Origin: Siculibacillus lacustris
GTDB taxonomy: Bacteria; Pseudomonadota; Alphaproteobacteria; Rhizobiales; Ancalomicrobiaceae
Reading direction: 5' to 3'
Assembly (NCBI RefSeq): GCF_004328075.1
Contig: NZ_SJFN01000025.1
Span: forward strand, 1 to 64,000
Length of the DNA: 64,000 nt
Numbering within the stretch: position 1 is the first letter of the stretch; each line of letters opens with the position of its first letter. Both the position numbers and the translations under genes were made by a program. The notes beneath the pieces are model-generated. The model was not told the origin of the DNA. It worked only from the letters and a program-made list of their open reading frames with translations, and searched no databases. Of the stretch, positions 41,902 to 50,659 are shown in pieces.

Positions 41902-43233
41902 ATGCCCCATACCTTCGATCGCATTCCCTCCGACGAGATCCTGCCGGCCCGCGCCGACGTGGTGGTGATCGGCGCAGGCATCATCGGCGTCACCGCCGCT
42001 CTCGAACTCGCCCGTGCCGGACTTTCGGTGGCGCTGGTCGAAAAGGGCTGGGTTGCCGCCGAGCAATCGAGCCGGAACTGGGGCTGGGTGCGACAGCAGG
42101 GGCGCGATCGCCGCGAGATCCCGCTGATCGTCGAGAGTCTGGCGATCTGGGACCGCCTCCAGGCCGAGAGCCCGGTCGACCTCGGCTTCCGCCGCACCGG
42201 GCTCGTCAGCCTCACCCGTTCGCCCGACGAACTGGCGCGCTGGCGGCGCTGGGCGGTGCGCGGCCGGGCCGGCGGCATCGTCGTCGAAGACCTCTCCGCC
42301 GACGAGGCCGAGGCCGCGTTTCCGAGCCGCGGCGCTCCGTGGATCGGCGGGCTCCGCACCCCGACCGACGGCCGCGCCGAGCCCGCGGTCGCGGTGCCGG
42401 CGATCGCCGCGCTGGCCCGCGCCGCCGGTGTCGGCCTCCACCAGGAGACCGCCGTGCGCGGCATCGAGATCGACGCAGGGAACGTCACCGGCGTGGTCAC
42501 CGAACGGGGGCGGATCGCCACGTCGAAGGTGTTGGTGGCGGGCGGCGCGTGGTCGTCGCAACTGCTGCGCCGCAATGGCATCCGTCTGCCGCAGCTCAAT
42601 CTGCGCTCGACCGTCATCCGCACCACCCCGGCCCCCGAGCTGATCTCGGGCGCGCTGATGTCGCAGGAGTTCTGCCTCCGGCGCCGCCTCGACGGCGGCT
42701 TCACCCTGACGCTGCGCGGCGACGAGAGTTCCGACGTCGTCGTCGACGCCTTCCGTTTCCTGAGGCCGTTCCTGCCCGGGTTGCTGCGCGAGTTCCGGGC
42801 GATCAAGCTGCGGTTCGGCACGCGTTTCTTCGTCGATCTCGCCCGCTGGTGGCCGCGCCCGCTCGATCGCGTCTCGGCCTTCGAGGAGGAGCGGGTGTCG
42901 GATCCGGCGCCCGATCCGGCGGTGATCCGCAAGGCGCTCGCCGCCTTCAAGCGCAACCGGCCGGAGGTCGCCGGCGTCGCGCCCGCCGAAGCCTGGGCCG
43001 GCCGAATCGACGCCACGCCCGACGGCGTCCCGGTGATCTCGACCGTCGCGACGGTCGCCGGGCTGACGATCGCCACCGGTTTCTGCGGCCACGGTTTCGG
43101 CATCGGCCCCGGCGCCGGCCGCCTCGCCGCCGATCTCGTGCGCGGCACCGCGCCGATCGTCGACCCGACACCGTTCCGCCTGTCGCGCTTCGACGACGGG
43201 ACGCCGATCTTCCTCGATCCCGACGTGATCTGA
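41902..43233 (+). CDS. FAD-dependent oxidoreductase (D-amino-acid oxidase family)
   Basis: A 443-residue DAO-type flavoenzyme. The FAD motif is VVVIGAGIIGVTAALELARAG (GxGxxG), then VALVEKGWVAAEQSSRNWGWVRQQGRDRREIPLI, a signature of a large amino-acid/amine dehydrogenase subgroup. A substrate domain follows (TVIRTTPAPELISGALMSQEFCLRRRLDGG), and the C-terminal GLTIATGFCGHGFGIGPGAGRLAADLV closes the FAD site. It probably oxidises an amine or imino acid. It ends the 34.9-43.2 kb cluster; its link to the sugar transporter is positional only. Confidence 0.92.
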   Translation: MPHTFDRIPSDEILPARADVVVIGAGIIGVTAALELARAGLSVALVEKGWVAAEQSSRNWGWVRQQGRDRREIPLIVESLAIWDRLQAESPVDLGFRRTGLVSLTRSPDELARWRRWAVRGRAGGIVVEDLSADEAEAAFPSRGAPWIGGLRTPTDGRAEPAVAVPAIAALARAAGVGLHQETAVRGIEIDAGNVTGVVTERGRIATSKVLVAGGAWSSQLLRRNGIRLPQLNLRSTVIRTTPAPELISGALMSQEFCLRRRLDGGFTLTLRGDESSDVVVDAFRFLRPFLPGLLREFRAIKLRFGTRFFVDLARWWPRPLDRVSAFEEERVSDPAPDPAVIRKALAAFKRNRPEVAGVAPAEAWAGRIDATPDGVPVISTVATVAGLTIATGFCGHGFGIGPGAGRLAADLVRGTAPIVDPTPFRLSRFDDGTPIFLDPDVI

Positions 43234-44185
43234 GGTGCCGGGCCGGCTCGCGAGGCGATTTCAGGCGCCCCGGGGATGGCGGCGATCGTGGTGCGGCGCC
43301 ACCCGGAAGCGCCGCGCCACGTCGAGATATCCGTCGCAGAGGAGGCCGCCGGCGATCGGTGCCTCGCGGTCGCGCCGACAGATCGCCGGAATCCGCTACC
43401 ACGAGAGGCACGGTCTCCGTGGGCGGGTCGGCCCGAACGGACACCGAGGGCGCTTCGTCAAACGAACCCCACACGTGAGGCGGAAGCACGACCGGTGAGC
43501 GATCCGCAACCGTCGATGCGAGGCAAGGAATCTCTCCCGGGTGCCCGTCGCCCCGGAACACCCGGATGCCCGCCGACCGGACGCAGTCGCCGAGTCTTCG
43601 CGGAAATTTATAACTCGGACGGCTCAAAACCATCCCGCGCGTTCCAATTTCAAGAAATATATAGAATTGATCGATTTTGAGTCGCTGATACCATGTCCTC
43701 TGGATGAACTCCATGAGGCCGACGTGACGACCATCGATCGCCAGTCCAGCAACCTTGCCAGAGGTGGAGAGACCACTCCACAGCATGTCGATTTCTTGTT
43801 GGAGCGTCTCGCGCGCATACCGCCTCGTCGTCTTGCCGTGGCACTGATCGATGGTCTGTCCGTTGTCTGTGCACTGTCTTTTCTTCTCTGGTTCACGGTG
43901 TTCATGCACGGCGGACGGTGATGTCGAACAGGGACGGATCTTCGGACACGGCCTTACCCTCCGGCATCATCCGTTTTCTCTGACGTACTGCGATGCTCCT
44001 GATGCGTCGGTGCGCGTTCCAGATCCTCGGCGCGGACTTCGAGCGGCAGACCCGGTCGCGCGCCGTCGAAACCGGCGGCGCCTTTGGGTGTGCCGTTGCG
44101 ACCCGAAGCGACGGGGATTTGCCGGCGGTTTCGAATCTTCCTTGCCAGGGGCACTCGATTGCGAGCGAGACCAGGAGACGGCGAC
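43234..44185. other. Gene-poor region, partly AT-rich
   Basis: About 950 bases with no recognised gene. 43234-43570 is GC-rich with open frames on both strands but no family match. 43600-43690 is AT-rich (AATTTATAACTC, AAGAAATATATAGAATTGAT) and promoter-like. A possible small membrane protein starts at 43724. The promoter of the sulfate-binding gene should lie within 43930-44180. The composition change suggests an old insertion or deletion site. Confidence 0.5.
43724..43921 (+). CDS. Possible small single-pass membrane protein
   Basis: A 65-codon frame from a GTG preceded by TGAGG five bases upstream. The product begins MTTIDRQSSNLARGG, and its C-terminus LALIDGLSVVCALSFLLWFTV-like stretch is a 24-residue hydrophobic helix followed by FMHGGR. 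The AT-rich stretch at 43600-43690 could carry its promoter. I know no family for it, and it could be chance coding; the call rests only on ribosome site, length and hydrophobic profile. Confidence 0.3.
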   Translation: MTTIDRQSSNLARGGETTPQHVDFLLERLARIPPRRLAVALIDGLSVVCALSFLLWFTVFMHGGR

Positions 44186-45217
44186 ATGGGGAACAAATGG
44201 CTGAGTGTCGGCGCCGTCGTTGCGAGCATCGCCGCGATCGGGCTCATCGCCGCCAAGAATGTCGAAGGCTATACGCCGCATCACATCCTCAATGTCTCCT
44301 ACGACCCGACGCGGGAGCTCTATGAGAAGATCGACAAGACCTTCGCCGCCGATTTCACACGGCAGAGCGGCGAGCCGGTGGCGGTCCGTCGATCACACGG
44401 TGGGTCGTCCTACCAGGCCCGGCAAGTGGCGTCCGGAGCGGCAGCCGCCGACGTCGTCACGCTCGGACTGCCGTCCGATCTCGAGGGCATCGTCAAACGC
44501 GGCCTGATCGACGCGAACTGGCGCGAGCGGCTTCCGAACGGGGCGCAGCCCTACTACTCGACCCTCGTCTTCGTGGTGCGCAAGGGCAATCCGCGCGCCG
44601 TCGCCGACTGGCCGGATCTGGTCCGCGGCAGCATCGAGGTGATCACGCCCGATCCCAAGACCTCCGGCAACGGCAAGCTGACGGTCCTCGCCGCCTGGGG
44701 ATCGGTGATCTCACGCGGTGGCAGCGAGGCCGACGCCCGCGCCTTTCTCAAGACGCTGTTCGATCACACGCCGTTTCTGGTGCCCGCGGCACGCGCCGCC
44801 GGCGTGGCGTTCGCGGTCGAGAAGAAGGGCGACGTCCACATCGCCTGGGAGAACGAGGCGTTGCGCGAGGTGGCCGAATCCAGAGGAGCGCTGGAGATCG
44901 TCTATCCGTCGATCAGCATTCTCGCCGAGCCGGTGGTCGCCTGGGTGGACCGCAACACCACCAGGAACAACAGCCTGCCGCTCGCCAAGGCCTATCTCGA
45001 ATATCTCTTCACCGACGAGGCGCAGGAGATCATCGCCGAGGAGGGTTACAGGTCCTTCAAACCGGACATCGCGGCGCGCCACGCCGACCGGCTGCCGTCG
45101 TTGAACCTCTTCCGCATCGGGCTCATCGCTCGGGATTGGGGCGACGCGCAGCAGAAGTTCTTCGCCGAAAACGCTGTCGTCGACACGGTCTACACCCCCA
45201 AGCCGCGCATCGATTGA
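44186..45217 (+). CDS. Sulfate/thiosulfate ABC-type substrate-binding protein (Sbp/CysP)
   Basis: A 343-residue periplasmic sulfate-binding protein. An N-terminal hydrophobic helix (SVGAVVASIAAIGLIAA) acts as signal or anchor. The conserved core has HILNVSYDPTRELYEKID, RRSHGGSSYQARQVASG, ADVVTLGLPSDLEGIVKRGLI, STLVFVVRKGNP, ITPDPKTSGNGKLTVLAAW, GDVHIAWENEALREV and TRNNSLPLAKAYLEYLFTDEAQEIIAEEGYR. The SHGGSS and PKTSGN motifs contact sulfate. A CAGGAGACGG ribosome site precedes it. CysT/W/A genes are absent; instead a SulP permease follows 37 bases later. The binding protein may deliver to an ABC system elsewhere or work alongside SulP. Confidence 0.93.
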   Translation: MGNKWLSVGAVVASIAAIGLIAAKNVEGYTPHHILNVSYDPTRELYEKIDKTFAADFTRQSGEPVAVRRSHGGSSYQARQVASGAAAADVVTLGLPSDLEGIVKRGLIDANWRERLPNGAQPYYSTLVFVVRKGNPRAVADWPDLVRGSIEVITPDPKTSGNGKLTVLAAWGSVISRGGSEADARAFLKTLFDHTPFLVPAARAAGVAFAVEKKGDVHIAWENEALREVAESRGALEIVYPSISILAEPVVAWVDRNTTRNNSLPLAKAYLEYLFTDEAQEIIAEEGYRSFKPDIAARHADRLPSLNLFRIGLIARDWGDAQQKFFAENAVVDTVYTPKPRID

Positions 45218-45254
45218 TGCGATTCCAGACACCCCGGTTCAGAAGACGAACGCC

Positions 45255-47042
45255 ATGACAGACCTCTCGCTCGATCGGCCGGGTCCTTTCGGCTCGCTAC
45301 GGAAGTCCTGGGATTTCGCGACGCTGCGCAAGGATACGATCGCCGGCGTCACGGTGGCGGCGATCTCGCTGCCGCAGAGCATGGCCTATGCGCTGGTGGC
45401 CGGCGTCGATCCGCGCTTCGGGCTCTACACGGCGATCGTCTTCACGGCCGTTGCGGGCCTCTTCGGCTCGTCGCGGCACCTCATCAACGGCCCGACCGGC
45501 GCGGTCTCGCTCGTCACCTTCAGCGCCCTCGCCTTCATCGACCCCGACGCCAAGCTCGACGCCTATGAGGCGATGTTTCTGCTCACGGTGCTGATCGGGA
45601 TCGTTCAGATCGTGATCGGCGTGACACGCCTCGGCGACGTGACACGCTACATTTCGGAGTCGGTCGTGACCGGCTTCATCGCCGGCGCCGGCTTTCTCAC
45701 CATCATCGGCCAGGTCTCCAGCGCTCTGGGCGTCAAATCGCAGGGGACCGGCAACCAGCACGTGCTGGAGCGACTCTATCTGACCCTCGTCCAGCCGGGG
45801 CCATACAACGTCAAGGCCATCGCCCTCAGCCTCGCCGCGATCGCCTTCGCGGTCTTCGGACGACGCATCACGCGAGCCTTGCGGCTGCCGCAGATCGACA
45901 TGCTGCTGGCCGTGATCGTGCTGTCGGGCGCCGCCTATGTCCTCGGCTGGTCGGACGCCGCCGTCGGCGCCAAGCCGGCGATCGCCCTGATCGATGCGGT
46001 GCCGGCGGCGCTGCCGACGCTCCATGTTCCGCAGGTCAACGGGGCTTGGCTGTGGGAACTGTCGTCGTCGTCCCTGTCGATCGGCATCCTCGGTCTGTTG
46101 GAGGCGCTGGCCATCGCCAAGGCGATCGCCCACCAGTCTCGCCAGGAGCTCGACTACAATCGCCAATGCATCGCGGAGGGAATCGGCAATCTCGTCGGCG
46201 GTTTCTTCCGCTGCATGCCGGGTGCGGGCTCGCTGTCGCGCACCGCGATCAACTACTCGGCCGGAGCCGAGACCCGCTGGTCGGGCGTCGTCACCGCCGT
46301 GGTGGTGGCGATCGTCGTCCTGCTGTTCGGGCCGCTCGCCGCCTTCATCCCGAAGGCGGTGCTGGCGGGGCTGCTGATGGTCGCCGCCGCCCGCCTCGTC
46401 GACGTGAAGCGCATCCGCTACACGGCGACGGCATCGGGCGCCGATGCCGTGCTGCTCGCTCTCACCGCGTTGTCGGCCGTGATCATCGGCGTCGATTTCG
46501 CCATCCTGATCGGCGCGGCGGCTTCGATCGTCTGGTATCTGCTCCACGCCTCGCGGTTGAAGACGCAGGAACTCGTCGTCGATCCGCAGCAGGTGGTTCG
46601 CGCGCGCATTCCCTCGGATCCGCCGGCCCGCGAGGTGGTCATCCACGATCTCGAGGGCGACCTCTTCTTCGGCGCCGCACCGGACCTCCACACGTTTCTC
46701 GCCGGCGCTCGCCAACACGCCCGCGACAACGGCATCAAGGCCCTGGTGCTGCGCGTGAAGCGAGTCCGCAATCCGGATGCGGTGGCGCTCGAGGTCCTCG
46801 ACGTCTTCCTGAAGGAGGCGGAGCGCGACGGGCTTCTGGTGTATCTGGCCGGCGTGCGCCCCGAACTCCATGCCGCACTCGCGCGGCTCGGCATCATCGA
46901 TCGATTGGGAGAGCCGTTCATCTACCCCGAGGAGGAGACGGACTATTCGGCGACGCTCGGTGCGATCCGCGCCGCCTATGCACGCCTGGCGGTCGTGGAG
47001 GTGGGCAATGAACACCGGGCGCCGACGTCCTACCGCGTCTGA
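45255..47042 (+). CDS. SulP-family sulfate/anion permease with STAS domain
   Basis: A 595-residue SLC26/SulP transporter. Transmembrane part: DTIAGVTVAAISLPQSMAYALVAGVDPRFGLYTAIV (SulP signature), SSRHLINGPTGAVSLVT, YISESVVTGFIAGAGFLTIIGQ and NLVGGFFRCMPGAGSLSRTAINYSAGAETRWSG. C-terminal STAS domain from about residue 455: REVVIHDLEGDLFFGAAPDLHTFL, IKALVLRVKRVRNPDAVALEVLDVFL, GLLVYLAGVRPELHAAL. It lies 37 bases after the sulfate-binding gene. Sulfate is the likely substrate from context, though SulP proteins also carry bicarbonate and other anions. Confidence 0.93.
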   Translation: MTDLSLDRPGPFGSLRKSWDFATLRKDTIAGVTVAAISLPQSMAYALVAGVDPRFGLYTAIVFTAVAGLFGSSRHLINGPTGAVSLVTFSALAFIDPDAKLDAYEAMFLLTVLIGIVQIVIGVTRLGDVTRYISESVVTGFIAGAGFLTIIGQVSSALGVKSQGTGNQHVLERLYLTLVQPGPYNVKAIALSLAAIAFAVFGRRITRALRLPQIDMLLAVIVLSGAAYVLGWSDAAVGAKPAIALIDAVPAALPTLHVPQVNGAWLWELSSSSLSIGILGLLEALAIAKAIAHQSRQELDYNRQCIAEGIGNLVGGFFRCMPGAGSLSRTAINYSAGAETRWSGVVTAVVVAIVVLLFGPLAAFIPKAVLAGLLMVAAARLVDVKRIRYTATASGADAVLLALTALSAVIIGVDFAILIGAAASIVWYLLHASRLKTQELVVDPQQVVRARIPSDPPAREVVIHDLEGDLFFGAAPDLHTFLAGARQHARDNGIKALVLRVKRVRNPDAVALEVLDVFLKEAERDGLLVYLAGVRPELHAALARLGIIDRLGEPFIYPEEETDYSATLGAIRAAYARLAVVEVGNEHRAPTSYRV

Positions 47043-47175
47043 GGCGACGCGACCCGGGACCGCGTCTCCCGCGAACCCCGCGGCCGATTCGGCGATCCCC
47101 CGACGCGCGCAACTCCGGCGACGGCAGGCGATGCGACGCTGTCGGATCGCCTCCAAGGCCCCAACGAGCCGCCCG

Positions 47176-47832
47176 TCATCCGCGATGATCGAAACGCCGC
47201 GCCAGCCCTTCGCCGGCGAACTGGATCAGGGTGACCAGGGCGATCAGGATGACGATCACCTCGAACATCACCCGCGTCTCGTAGCGCTCGTAGCCGTAGC
47301 GGATCGCCAGATCGCCGAGGCCGCCGGCCCCCACCGCCCCGGCCATCGCCGAGGCGTTGATCATCGCGATCAGGCTGACCGTCATACCGCCGACGAGGCC
47401 GGGCAGCGCCTCCGGGATCAGCACGTGGCGGACGATGTGGTGACGCCGGCAGCCCATGGCACGGGCCGCCTCGATCAGGCCCGGATCGACCTCGCGCAGG
47501 CTGACCTGGGCGATGCGGGCATAGAACGGGATCAGGCTGATGCTGAGCGGCACCACCGCCGCCCAGGTGCCGAGCGTGGTGCCGACGATGAAGCGGGTCA
47601 CCGGCAGCAGCGCCACCAGGAGGATGATGAAGGGGACCGCCCGGAACACGTTGACGACGATCGACAGGCCGCGATTGAAGCGCGGATGGGGATAGAGGCT
47701 GCCCGAAGCGGTGATCGTCAGGACGATCGCCAGGGCGAGGCCGACGCTGAGCGCGATCACCGCCGAGGTCCCGACCATCAGCAGGGTCTGGAGGAAGGCC
47801 TGGATGTATTTATCGAGCGCCGGTAACGACAT
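47176..47832 (-). CDS. metI: D-methionine-type ABC transporter permease
   Basis: A 218-residue MetI-type permease with five hydrophobic segments: AFLQTLLMVGTSAVIALSVGLALAIVL, VVNVFRAVPFIILLVALLPVTRFIVG, RIAQVSLREVDPGLIEAARAMGC (EAA coupling loop), GMTVSLIAMINASAMAGAVGAGGLGDLAIRYGY. The NxFRAxPFIILLxxLxPxTRxIVGT pattern is specific to MetI. It overlaps the ATPase gene by 23 bases and ends the leftward operon; it is convergent with the SulP gene, with a small GACGCG/CGCGTC hairpin (47046-47066) between. Confidence 0.95.
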   Translation of the reverse strand: MSLPALDKYIQAFLQTLLMVGTSAVIALSVGLALAIVLTITASGSLYPHPRFNRGLSIVVNVFRAVPFIILLVALLPVTRFIVGTTLGTWAAVVPLSISLIPFYARIAQVSLREVDPGLIEAARAMGCRRHHIVRHVLIPEALPGLVGGMTVSLIAMINASAMAGAVGAGGLGDLAIRYGYERYETRVMFEVIVILIALVTLIQFAGEGLARRFDHRG

Positions 47833-48892
47833 ATCCCAATACCTCGATGTGGTCGGCGACGCGCGCGGTGCGGTCTTGAACGGGATCGAGGGCGCTCGCC
47901 GGGATCGCCACCAGCAAGCGCCCCTGCGAATGGCCGCGGATGCGATCGAGACCGCCGTGCAGCAGTCGCGCCTGCGGATGCAGCGCCGCGAGATCGGCGA
48001 GCGCGACGCCGTCGGCCGACGAATCGCCGCCGTAGCGCAATTGCAGGATCGCCTCGCCCGGGCGCCCGCCGAGGTCGTCGACCAGATCCCGCGCCAGATC
48101 GGCGGGGAGATCGTGCAGCAACGGCCGCAGCAGCGCCCGGGTCGCTTCCGCCGCCGGATCGCCGAAGATCCGCCAGACCTCGCCCATCTCGGAGCGGCGC
48201 CCCTGGTCGAGCACCAGCACCCGGTCGCAGATCTCGCGGATCACCGCCATGTCGTGGGTGATCAGCACCACGGTCAGGCCGAGGCGGCGGTTGATGTCGC
48301 GCAGCAGCGCCAGGATCGACTGGGTGGTCTCCGGATCGAGCGCCGAGGTCGCCTCGTCGCAGAGCAGGATCTCCGGCTGGTGGACCAGGGCCCGGGCGAT
48401 GCCGACGCGCTGCTTCTGCCCGCCCGAGAGCTGCGACGGATAGGCCGACGCCTTGTCGGAGAGGCCGACCAGATCGAGCAATTCGCCGACCCGCCGGTCG
48501 ATCGCCGGCCGCGCCAGACCCGCGACCCGCAACGGCAGCGCGACGTTGGCGTTCACGGTCTTCGACGACAGCAGATTGAAGTGCTGGAAGATCATGCCGA
48601 TGCGCCGCCGCAGCCGCACCAGCGCGGCCTCGTCGAGCCCGGCGACGGGGACGTCGTCGACGGTGACGGTGCCGGCATCGGGCACTTCGAGGGCGTTGAT
48701 GGTCCGCAGCAGGGTCGACTTGCCGGCACCGCTGCGGCCGATGATCCCGAAGACTTCGCCGCGGGCGATCGCAAACGACACGTCGTGCACCGCGTGGATC
48801 GGCCCCTGCGGGCCGTCGTAGCGCTTGTGCAGACGCTCGAACACGATGTGGGGGGTCGACGACGGCTCGTCGCCCCGATCTGATGCGAACAT
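47810..48892 (-). CDS. metN: Methionine-type ABC transporter ATP-binding protein
   Basis: A 360-residue ATPase. Walker A GRSGAGKSTLL, Q-loop GMIFQHFNLLSSKTVNANVALPL (MetN hallmark), signature AYPSQLSGGQKQRVGIARAL, Walker B ILLCDEATSALDPETT, LITHDMAVIREICDRVLVLDQGR. A C-terminal NIL-like regulatory domain (about 270-360; LARDLVDDLGGRPGEAILQLRYGGDSS..) senses methionine in homologues. The ATG at 48892 is used; a GTG at 48925 would add 11 residues. It couples MetI and MetQ for uptake of methionine or related sulfur compounds. Confidence 0.95.
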   Translation of the reverse strand: MFASDRGDEPSSTPHIVFERLHKRYDGPQGPIHAVHDVSFAIARGEVFGIIGRSGAGKSTLLRTINALEVPDAGTVTVDDVPVAGLDEAALVRLRRRIGMIFQHFNLLSSKTVNANVALPLRVAGLARPAIDRRVGELLDLVGLSDKASAYPSQLSGGQKQRVGIARALVHQPEILLCDEATSALDPETTQSILALLRDINRRLGLTVVLITHDMAVIREICDRVLVLDQGRRSEMGEVWRIFGDPAAEATRALLRPLLHDLPADLARDLVDDLGGRPGEAILQLRYGGDSSADGVALADLAALHPQARLLHGGLDRIRGHSQGRLLVAIPASALDPVQDRTARVADHIEVLGYVVTGAR

Positions 48893-48976
48893 GATCTCTA
48901 CTTCCGGCGGTGCCTCGCGGCGCACCCGTTCGGGGCGCGGGGCGAGGTCGCCTGATGCGGGAACGGGACGAGCGGC

Positions 48977-49804
48977 TCAGAAGACCGGGATCACCGAGCC
49001 TTCGAACTTGGTCAGGATGAACTGCCGCACCTCTTCGGAGTGGTAGGCGGCGACCAGCGGCGCCACCCACGGCGCGTTCTTGTCCTGCTCGCGCACCACG
49101 ATGATGTTGACGTAGGGGTTGTTCTCCTTCTTCTCCACCGCGATGCCGTCGCGGGTGGCGATCAGCCCGACCTGATAGGCGAAGCTGTTGATGATCGCCG
49201 CGGCGTCGACGTCCTCGAGCGAGCGCGACAGCACCACCGAGGTCGCCTCGACCAGTTCGACCTTCTTCTTGAAGCCGGTGACGTCGGCGAGCGTCGCGGT
49301 GCCGGTGAAGGGATCGAAACCGTCGCGCAAGGTCAGGATGCCGTGGTCGCGCAGAATCACCAGCGCCCGGGTCTGGTTGCTCGGATCGTTGGGAATGCCG
49401 ATCTTGGCCCCTTCCGGCAGGCTCTCCAGCGACTTGTACTTCTTGGAATAGAAGCCGATCGGCGAGATCAGGGTGTTGCCGACGACCGCCAGCTTGTAGC
49501 CGCGCTGCTGCACCTGATCGCGCAGGAACGGGATGTGCTGGAACGAATTGGCTTCGAGATCGCCGTTGTTCAGCGCCTCGTTGGGGCTCGCCGTGCCGGT
49601 CAGCACCACCGGCTGCACCGTCAGACCGTTCTTCGCGGCGACCTTGGTCACCACCTCCCAGATCTGCTCGTCGACGCCGCCGCGCACCCCGACCCGCAGG
49701 GTCTTCGGCGCATCGGCGCGGGCGGCCCCCGGAAGTCCGATCGCGGCGATCGACAGGGTCAGGGCGGCGGCACTCAGGGTGCGGAGCAGGTCGCGTCTCA
49801 GCAT
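48977..49804 (-). CDS. metQ: MetQ/NlpA-family substrate-binding protein
   Basis: A 275-residue binding protein. The signal peptide RRDLLRTLSAAALTLSIAAI..AARA has no lipobox cysteine, so it is soluble rather than a lipoprotein as in E. coli. Core: LRVGVRGGVDEQIWEVVTKVA, ALNNGDLEANSFQHIPFL, GNTLISPIGFYSKKYKSLESLPEGAKIGIPNDPSNQTRALVIL, INSFAYQVGL and NIIVVREQDKNAPWVAPLVAAYHSEEVRQFI. ANSFQH replaces the usual DANxFQH motif. It lies 84 bases upstream of metN. As its neighbours are not methionine enzymes, the ligand may be a related compound such as an S-methyl or sulfonium metabolite. Confidence 0.95.
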   Translation of the reverse strand: MLRRDLLRTLSAAALTLSIAAIGLPGAARADAPKTLRVGVRGGVDEQIWEVVTKVAAKNGLTVQPVVLTGTASPNEALNNGDLEANSFQHIPFLRDQVQQRGYKLAVVGNTLISPIGFYSKKYKSLESLPEGAKIGIPNDPSNQTRALVILRDHGILTLRDGFDPFTGTATLADVTGFKKKVELVEATSVVLSRSLEDVDAAAIINSFAYQVGLIATRDGIAVEKKENNPYVNIIVVREQDKNAPWVAPLVAAYHSEEVRQFILTKFEGSVIPVF

Positions 49805-50032
49805 GGTCGTGTCCTTCGGATCGGGAGCCTCGGGGAGGCGTTCGGTCGGCCCGACGATAGGCAATCCGGCCGGGCCGGCCAAAGCACCCGGTTGCGTCGT
49901 CGGGGAGCCCGGGGGTTTGCTTTTGGTCGAAAGCCGCGATCGGCGAAATGCCGTGGTCCGAGCGACGCGCGGCGGCAGTCGCCGGTCTCCGGTGCGTCGG
50001 ATCGAGCGCCGCCGGCGACCGACGATCGCCGC

Positions 50033-50659
50033 TCAGTCGTCGGCCCACACCGACGGCGAAACCACGTCGCCGGTCCAGGAATAGACGGCGAGGAGCGGCT
50101 CGGCCCGCGCCCGCATCGCATGCACGACGCCGCGCCCATGGAGGATCGCCTCCCCCGGCTCCGGGCGAAGGACAGCGTCGGCGACGTGCCACACCGGATG
50201 CCCGGTCACCACGTCGTAGAGCTCCACCGCCGGATGACGGTGGGCCGGATAGTCGGTCTCGGGCCCGATCAGGGTCAGGCCGAGGCAGACCTCGTCGCTG
50301 ACGAAGGGGGCGAGCGGACCGACGATCTCGGCCCAGCCCATCGACGATTCGAGCCCGGCCCGGTCGGCGCGCCGATCGTAGCCGTAGCGCCACGGCAGGC
50401 CGTCGCCGACCACCGTCAGCGCCGCGGCGAGATCCGGGTCGAGCTCGGCCGCCAGAGCCAGCGCGGCGGGCAGAAAGCGGGTCAACGGATGGCCGGTCGC
50501 CGGCTGCGGCGTCACCCGTCCGTCGAGGCGATCGAGGGCCGCGGCGACGCGATGCCGCTCGGCGGCGATCGTCGGCGCCTCGCCGGGTCGCGGCGCCACC
50601 CGGCGGCGCAGGGCCGCGAGCAGGCGGCGGAGATCGTCGGCGGCGACGATCGCGGTCAT
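50033..50659 (-). CDS. DMSP lyase-like cupin (DddQ/DddL family)
   Basis: A 208-residue protein: an N-terminal helical part (~1-115) and a C-terminal cupin. The metal motif is YPAHRHPAVELYDVVTGHPVW, with His140, His142, Glu146 and Tyr148. The second motif AILHGRGVVHAMRARAEPLLAVYSWTGD contains His174 and His180. Tyr after the HxH..E cluster and the C-terminal PLLAxYxWxGD are typical of DddQ-type dimethylsulfoniopropionate lyases, which split DMSP to acrylate and dimethyl sulfide. The family is broad, and many terrestrial members may act on other substrates, so DMS production is not assured. It overlaps the upstream methyltransferase-like gene by ATGA and precedes metQNI. Confidence 0.8.
   Translation of the reverse strand: MTAIVAADDLRRLLAALRRRVAPRPGEAPTIAAERHRVAAALDRLDGRVTPQPATGHPLTRFLPAALALAAELDPDLAAALTVVGDGLPWRYGYDRRADRAGLESSMGWAEIVGPLAPFVSDEVCLGLTLIGPETDYPAHRHPAVELYDVVTGHPVWHVADAVLRPEPGEAILHGRGVVHAMRARAEPLLAVYSWTGDVVSPSVWADD

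Noticed and set aside
49805-50032. Possible SAM-type riboswitch ahead of metQ
   Set aside because: No conserved riboswitch core could be recognised on the minus strand, and the gene is probably read through from the upstream cupin.
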